Below, one piece after another: positions 46,301 to 55,300 of a stretch of 64,000 nucleotides of DNA. The translations under genes and the position numbers were made by a program. Every line of letters begins with the position of its first letter. Within the stretch, counting starts at the first letter, position 1. The notes beneath the pieces were generated by a model, which was given only the letters and a program-made list of their open reading frames with translations, did no database searches and was not told the origin of the DNA. Source of the DNA: Anodontia alba (Eukaryota; Mollusca; Bivalvia; Lucinida; Lucinidae); the NCBI GenBank assembly GCA_964016985.1, contig OZ024828.1:88094399-88158398 (forward strand), given 5' to 3'.

Positions 46301-49300
46301 TTTTATTTTTTTTTATTTACAGTAAATGTCCTAAAATTTTGAACACTTTATTCCATACTTTTTAGGGCTAAGTTAACCATTTATGAAAATGTTTCTTCAA
46401 AAACTAAGTGAAATGGCAAACAGTGTAGACCCTGATCAGACTTTTCCTTCAGGAGCAGTCCAGTCTGGGTCTGCACTGTTTGCATATGTAGTTTTGTCAG
46501 ATACTTTGGTCTACAAACTTTCAGGACATTTATTTATTTATATACTTATATGCTTTCTTGTATATTTATTTATTTATCAGTATATCTGACCATCCATCTG
46601 TCAACCATTCCTCTAGCTATCTGTTAAGTATTTACTTACTAACAATGTTATTCTGATAAGAGAATAAACTAGACAAAAATAGTTTAATGTTTTGCATACT
46701 AAGAAATATTTTCATAGTTTTATCCTGAAAAAATAAGAATACCTACATTTCATATGATTTTGTTTCCTTAGTTTACCCTTTGTCATTATCATGCTGAAGA
46801 AAATAAGATGTCCCACTCACTTCTAATTTTCAGCCGATGAGATTACTTGATCCAGGTTGTTGATGCAATCTCACATTACATAATGACAAACAGTGCAGAT
46901 CCAGATCAGTTGGCTTTTTCAGAAGCCAACTGATCTGGATCTACACAGTTTGCTAAGTCAGGGCATATCCAGGTTTAGCAGGACTGGGGTTAAAGTACCA
47001 GTCACAACAACAACAGACAACATTCTGAAATACAGTTGACTCTCGTTATCTCGACCTCGCTTATCTCGAATAACCGCTTATCTCGAAGTGAAAATCTGGT
47101 CCCTGCCTATACATGAAAACCTAACAACAGATGGAAAATATTGTAGAAAAGAGGAGAAATTGCTCCTAAGGAGCAATTTCTCCTCTTTTCCACAATATTT
47201 TCAATATATCTCTAACTTCAAAAGTCCAATTACCTATCAGTTTGTTAAATGTGGTTAATCAAATTATTTTTTCCTCAATTCTGCAAACCTGATATGTCGA
47301 ACTACGGATATCTCGAAGTATTTCAGAGAGTCCCTTGGAATTCCAGATAACGAGAGTCGACTGTATTTTGTGTTTTGTTGTTTGTTTTTTTTTTCAGAGA
47401 AAATAAGACTTGCCATTTCACGAGAATTTTTGAGGCAATTCAAACGAGTACCAACAACATATGCATTTACTAAGAAGCCAAGGAAATTCAAATGAGCACC
47501 AACAACAAATGCTTTGACATTTCATGCAAATTGTCTTCTGTGCACCATTGGAGACAATTTGCATGAAATGTCAGATCCTGCTTTATGAAAAAAAAAAAAT
47601 AAGAATAATATAATCGACTTTTTATATGCTGAATTAGCCCAGAGAGTGGAAAATGTTAAGGTGTGCCCTTATTAAGTAGCTCTTTTACTACAATTTTTTT
47701 TTTTTATTCCAGTAATTTGGAAAATCTACCGTATTCAACCTAATTACCGCACCATGCACTTAGGTTTTTCAAAATAACTGGGAAAAATTGTGGTAAATTA
47801 TGTACCCAACTATACTAAGGGTACACTTGAAAAAAAAAAAGAAAAAAAGATCAGCAAAGGACTTATGTAATGATGCTTATGCAACAGATGCTTCGACATT
47901 TCATGCAAATTGTCTCCATTGGAATTTGCACCATTAAGGACAATTTGTATGGAATGTCAGATCCTGCTTTATGAAAAAAATAAGAATATAATAATCAGTT
48001 TTTGTATATGCTGAAATAGCCCAGAGAGTGGAAAAGGTTAAGGTGTGCCCTTATTAAGTAGCTTAAGTTATTAAATAACTGGGAAAAATTGTGGTAAAAT
48101 ATGTACTATAGGGGGATGAGCGGTAATTAGGTGGAATACAGTAAGTGCACAGTGCAGTGATTGAATATGGTGGTCTATTTTTTTCAGTACAGAACAGCAA
48201 ATACTGAAATTAGCTCCTAAAATGGCATTTATTTTTCTTTCAGCATAAGTTTTATGACCTTCTTGATGAAGAGTTAGATGACGACGAGAACGGGGAAGCA
48301 GACAATAGCGACACCGAATTGTACAAGGTCTCTGATGCTGGGGGTTCACTGGAAACTGAGAAAGTTAAAGATGGAGATATTGCTGCTGATGACCTCAGCC
48401 ATGATGTAAGAAAATGTTTCATGAAATAGATTAGCTTAGTATGCTGGGTAAATAGTTCAACAAACAACATTTTAAAATATTTTTTTCAGAAAATAGATTT
48501 TGACATGATGCTGGTGGGTCATTGAAAACTGAGAAAGTTAAAAATGGAGACACCTCTTCTGATGACCTCAGCCATGATGTAAGAAAATATTTCATGAAAT
48601 AGATTACGGCTTAGCTAGATGGGTAAACAGCTCAGCAGACAACATTTTGAAATATTTTTGTTATTTTTTTTGTTGGAAATAGTATTTGTCATTTCATGCA
48701 TACTAGAGCATGCTGGGTAAAATGTTCAGCAAGCATTTTAAAATATTTCCTTATTTTTCCCAGAAAATAGGATCTGACATTTTATGCAAACTGTTGCCTA
48801 AGGAGCCAGTTTCCATGAAATATCATGTTTTCTTGGAAAAATAAGACAAATATCATCAGAGATTGGTATAGGTTAAATGGGCTGCACCAAGTTGAAATAA
48901 TATAAATACAGGTATGCCTAAGAAAGGCTACAGTCATGAAATAAGCTGGGACACCAAATATGGTTTCAGTGACACAAAATGACATGACAAAACAGCACTC
49001 TGATGAAACAAAACAGCACTCTGATGAAACAAAACAGCACTTTAATGAAACAAAACAGCACTCTGATGAAATTAAACAGCACTCTGGTGACACAAAACTA
49101 CAGTCCACTCTCGTTATCTCGACTTTGCTTATCTCGAATAACAGCTTATCTCAAAGTGAAAATCTGGTCCCTGTTTTAACATGAAAATCTAACAACAGGT
49201 AACACAATATTGTGGAAAAGAGGAGAAATTTCTCCTCTTTTCCTCAACAGTTTCAATATATCTCTAATTTCAGGAATCAGATTACATATTCATTTGTGAA

Positions 49301-52300
49301 ATGTGGTTGGTCAGTTTATTTTTTCCTCAATTCTGCAAATCTGACATGTCGAGGTACGGATATCTCGAAGTATTTCAGTGAGTCCCTTGGACTTCAAGAT
49401 AACGAGAGTCAACTGCATATTCTAGTAAAAAATCAAAACAAACAAAATGATGAGGATCTGCAACAGAAATACTGTCTTGGAATGGTCAATAATCAAACTA
49501 TTTAGTTCAGCTTGTCCAGTGTGATGGCACTAGCATCAGTTCCCACCATCACATTGAGACAGTGTCATGATATGATTGAAAGCTTGTTGTCAGTGTGATT
49601 ATAAATCAAACAAATTTTTCATCATTTCAGCGATACATTTTTATGAGGAGGAAGGGAAAGTAAAAACTTTGTAACACATTATTTTTGCATGAAAAAAAAA
49701 CCATCCAGAAGCAAGTCTTGCCTTTGTTTTGTAAGCTTTATCTGGAAGATACACCACAACCTCTTTATAGCACTATTATTGGGGTCCATAGCATAAACCG
49801 TGTTAGTTAAACAACCATGTTATATCCAAATAAAAAGGTATAGATTAAATTGAAAAATGACCATTTATGGTCATTTTTCAAAACCTATACATTTTTGGGA
49901 TCTATCTTTGAACCATGTTATATCCAAAACTGTGTTATAACGAGCCGTGTTATAAAGAGGTTGCAGTGTACTCTGGAGAAGCTCTGTTTCTCTCATAGCA
50001 CAGTTGAGAGCAAGTCTGACTGCAGATCCAGGGGTCCCAAGGTCAAATCCCAGCTCGGCCAAGTAACTTTTGTGGTAATTGACCATGAAATCATTTTTAT
50101 GGTTATTCTCCCTCTTCTGCTGATTCAAGAAGGGCAACTGTGAGTTACTGACGAAAGTATGTATACAAGTACTGGCTAACGGCTTGGAGGACTAAGCCTG
50201 CCCAGCAAAAGTGTGTAGAATAACTGACCAGCTCAACATGACCTTAAAGGCTCCATATTCCACAAAAATAGACATTTTATTATCCAAGAAATGTTTAATA
50301 AATTGATTTATTATATACAAAGTAATGAAATATAGAGAATTATTAATGAAATAAAATGCATATTTCTAAAAAGTTATACTGTCACTAGTGAAAATATAAA
50401 ACTTACATTTTCACTCCTCTGAGCAGTGAAAAATATAAGATCTGGAACTACATTTTTTCCTTAATGTGTCAGTTCATGTTCAATACCTAAAATGTTTCTT
50501 GTTTTATTAAATTGAACTAAATACAGTTGATTTTATTGCTCATATCCCTTAAAAAGACGCTTTTAGGCTGAAATATTTCGGGGACTATTTTCTTTCGGAA
50601 GTAGGTTTCTCGCTGTTATGCTGTTCTTATATGTCACGGCCAAGGGACAAAACTGCATGTCAGACTTCCCCTTGCAAATGCAAGATTTGCATCTCTTCTA
50701 TCAAAAGTGATGTATATAATAAAAAGAAAATTCAAATGTTTGTCATGAATATGACTTTTATTTCATCTTGTGAAGTGAAAAAATGTATATTTCATTCATG
50801 CCTTCGGCACTCATGAAATATACATTTTTTCACTTCACTTGATGAAATAAAAGTCATATTCACGACAAACATTTGAATATCCTCTATATATGGTATTAAT
50901 ACTAAAACGTGGCACTTGACAGTAAAATTTCAGTTAGTCTCTCATTCTTTAAATGAAATAATATTTTGATATTTTATCATAACTCTGAATTAATGTTGCC
51001 AATATTAATTCAGAGATAGGATAAAAAGTCATTTCATTTTTGATCCAGTTCAAAAACAAGAGACTAACTGAAAATGTACAAGCTGCCAGGTGTATTTTAT
51101 AAACATATTAATACCCTGCGTAGACTGGGTTGTAAAACTCAAACCCTGTTCTTGTATTCTAGGATGTGTTTCTCTGTGATTTCAAGAATGAAGTGTTTGT
51201 TTGGATTGGAGAAAATGCATCTCCTCAAGAAAAACAGAATGGCCTGTCATATGCCCATGTAAGTATACAAGAATGCATACATACCATATTGAACCTAATA
51301 TCAGCACTTCATAGTAATGTTTTCAAAATTACTGGAAAAAAACTTGTAGTAGAATATCCACCTAATAAGGGCAAATTTTAAAGAAAGATTAGCCAGCTTT
51401 TTAGCTCACCAAAGCCGAAGGCTCATGGTGAACTAATGTGATTACACATTGTTCATCATCTTTGTTGTCAGTCTGTCTTTCCACAATTTCTTTAAACCAT
51501 TACGAAAACACGCCTATTTAAATAGCAAAATGTATATAGAAAATTTCACCACCAAAAACCGAAAATTTTCAGGTATAAAACTCTGATATTTTTCATATTT
51601 CTGCTCAAAACATAGATTGTTGGTACTTGTTAGAACCGCCTCAGTGAGGCAGTTCTAACGAGTACCCACAATTTATGTTTTTGAGCAGAAATAAGAAAAA
51701 TAATGTATACCCCTGTAAAACCCAGTTTTACTATATAAAAGTGGGATTTAAGGGGGTCAAAATTATATAGGCATGTTTTCGTGATGAAAAATCTCCTAAT
51801 CATTTCACAGGATTAACTCATCTTGATTCATCAAAAAACATGGCCGCCATGGGGTGGGGCTTATTTTTCCTATATATCTATAGAGAAATCTTTAAAAATC
51901 TTCTTGTCAGAAATGACTGGACTGATTTCAATATAATTTGGCAGAAATGTTCCTTTGTTGACCCTCTACCAAGATTGTTCAATCCATCGTGATTCATAAC
52001 AAAACATTGCCACCAGGGGGTGGGTCTTATTTTCCCTATATATCTATATAGAAAACTTTAAAACTCTTCTTCTTAGAAATCACTGGACCGATTTCAATAT
52101 AATTTGGCAATGAGTTTCTTTGGTGACCCTCTACCAAGATTATCCAAACCATTATGATTTGTCAAAAAACATGGCCACCAGGGACAGGGCTTATTTTCGC
52201 TATATAGCTATATAGAAATTTTTAAAAAGCTTCTTCTCAGAAACCACTGGACTGATTTCAGTATGATTTGGCAGCAATGTTCTTTTGATGACCCTCTACC

Positions 52301-55300
52301 AAGATTGTTTAAGCTATCATGATTCATCAAAAAAAAAAAAAAAAAATGGACACCAGGAGGCAGGGCTTATTTTCCCTATATGCCTACATGTATATAGAAA
52401 ACTTAAGAAATCTTCTTGTCAGAAAGTACTGAAGTGATTTCAATATAATTTGGCAGAAATGTTTCCTTGCTGACTTTCTACCAAGATTGTTCAAGCCATT
52501 ATGATTCGTCAAGAAACATGGGTGCAAGGGGAGCAAGGCTTATTTTTTCCTATATATCTATTTAGAAAACTTTAAAAATCTTTCTTGTCAGAAACCACTG
52601 GACTGATTTGAATGTAATTTGGCAGAAATGTTTCTTTGGTGACTCTCTACCCAGATTGTTCAAGCCATCAAGATTGTCAGAAAACATGACGCCAGGGTCA
52701 GGATTTATTTTCTCTATACACATGTATATCTATATAGAAATTCTGAAGATTGGATAAAAAGAATAAGGCACTGCTTGCCATATACATCATTGCTTCTTCA
52801 TTTTATAAGACCGTCTATTTGCCCAGGTGAGTGATATAGGATCCTCATGGTCCTCTTGTCCCTATTTATTGGTATAGAAAAATTTAAAAATCTTCTTGTC
52901 AGAAACCACTGGATCCATTTCAGTATAATTCATCAGAAATACTCCTTTGGTGACCCTCAACTGAGATTGTTCAAGCCATTGGGTTGGGGCTTATTTTCTC
53001 TATATATTTGTATAGAAAACTTTAGAAATCTTCTTGTCAGAAACAACAAGACAGATTTCAATATAATTTAGCAGAACTGTTTCTTTGTTGACCCTCTACC
53101 AAGATTGTTCAAGCCATCATGATGCATCAAAAACATGGCCCCCATTGGGCAGGGCTTTTTTGACTATATTTTTAGAAATTTTGAAGATCTGATTAAAAAA
53201 AAATGAGGCACTGCTTGCCATATATGGCATTGCTACATTTTATAGGACCATCATGTCACTTTTGAACATAAAATTTATACAAAAATCTTAAAGCAGTAAG
53301 CTTGGTTGAAACTTCAATAGTAAGTATGCAAATCGTTTGCTCAGGTGAGTGATATAGGATTATCATTGTTCTTTTCTTTAATGATATGGTAGAGCTTTAG
53401 ACAACCCAGATTCTATCTCTAGACAGGAAAATAGAAGTGTATGCATCACGAAAACATATCTATATAATTTTAACCCCCTTAAACCCACTTTTATACAGTA
53501 GAACTGGGGTTTACAGGGGTATACATTATTTTTCTTAATTCTGCTCAAAATCATACATTGTGGGGACTCCTTAGAACTGCCTCACCGAGGCAGTTCTAAC
53601 GAGTACCCACAATCTATGTTTTGAGCAGAAATATGAAAAATATCAGAAGTTTTTATCTGAAAATTTTCAGTTTTGGGAGATGAAATTTTCTATATATTTT
53701 AATAGGCATGTTTTCGTAATGGGTGGTCAAGTAATTAGAATTCCCAACTTCAGATCATGAGGTCCCAAGGTAGAATCCCGCTGGAAGCGCAGTTCTGCTC
53801 ATGACTGTTCAGCACTTCATTGCGCACATTACAAAAACATGCCTATTTGAATGTGTTGAAAATTTCACCACCAAAAACTGAAAGTTTTCAGACAAAAATT
53901 CTGATATTTTTCATATTTCTGCTCAAAACATAGATTGTAGGTACTCATTAGAACTGCCTCATCGAGGCAGTTCTAACAAGTGCCCACAATCTATGTTTTT
54001 GAGCAGAAATAAGAAAAATAATGTATACCCCTGTAAACCTCAGTTTCACCACATAAAAGTAGGGTTTAAGGGGGTCAAAATTTTATAAGTATGTTTTCGT
54101 GATGAGAACCTCCCATTATCACACTTCCATTGTGAAAGCACAAGCCAGCTTTTAAATGGCATGGTAGAGTATTAAGCAGCCCAATTTCCATGTCTGGGTA
54201 GTGAAATAAAAGTGTCCAGGTGGCCCAAGATCACAAAGTCCTGGGTCAGAATTCCTCTGGAAGCAGAATTCTGTTCATAACTGTATGGTGCTTCATTACA
54301 CAGAGCCTTTCATTATCATACCTCCATTGTCTCAGTACATCTTAAATAATGTTGAAAGGTACGCAAAATACCAAGACAGCCTCATTATCATATTAGCAGG
54401 AAAATGGGGATTAGCTGAAAGCTCAGGATCTGCTATAGTGATCACTTTCTTTTGTCATTTGTATTGTATGTCAAAAGTCAAATGTTGTGCAATGAAAGAC
54501 TGCTAAAATGGACCCGATGATAACCGCCTTGCCCTTATTTAGAAAAAATCTTTAAAAAATCTTCTCATTACGAAAACATGCCTATTCAATTATAATTAGA
54601 ATTTTACCACCAAAAAATGAAAACTTTAAGATAAAATGTGATATTTTTCATATTTCTGCACTAAAACATAGGTTGTGGGTACTCATTAGAACTGTCTCAC
54701 TGAGGCAGTTCTAATGAGTAACCACAATCTATGTTTTTGAGCAGAAATAAGAAAAATAATGTATACCCCTGTAAACCCCAGTTTTACTTTACAAAAGTCG
54801 GGTTCTAGGGGGTCAAAATTATATAAGTATGTTTTTGTGATGTCCAAAAGTAAGAATGTTTTAAGGCTGATTCATTGCATAAAATATCAGGGATATAATA
54901 TTAGATTTACCAAGTTTGCTAAAATAGTGGTCCTAGGCTGACCTCTGATTTTTTTTTTTTTTTTTTTTTTTTTGACAGCAACGTTACATTCGTTGCTTCC
55001 CTGGACATTTAATGGGGAAAATGTTGGGTATTAGTTTTCTCAACCAGTATTACAAATGACAAGTGAAAGAAACTTACTGCATTTGATCAAATTAGCTCAA
55101 GCTTTCATCTGCATTTAAAATTTTTAATCTTTGGGGATTGTCTGCTCCTTCCCCTGGGCTATGATATAATTGTATCAAATCATGAAAGTCACATTTGAAA
55201 GTGATTGTTTTTAACATGCAAAAAAAATGGTCTAAAAGACAAAACCTTTCTGTTACTATTGAAATTTTGTCTAGTGGTGTTGTTGTGGTCCTATCTGGGA

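Noticed and set aside
48507..48578. Alternative exon 10b of the gelsolin gene
   Set aside because: No in-frame acceptor; use of the MITE acceptor gives an early stop.
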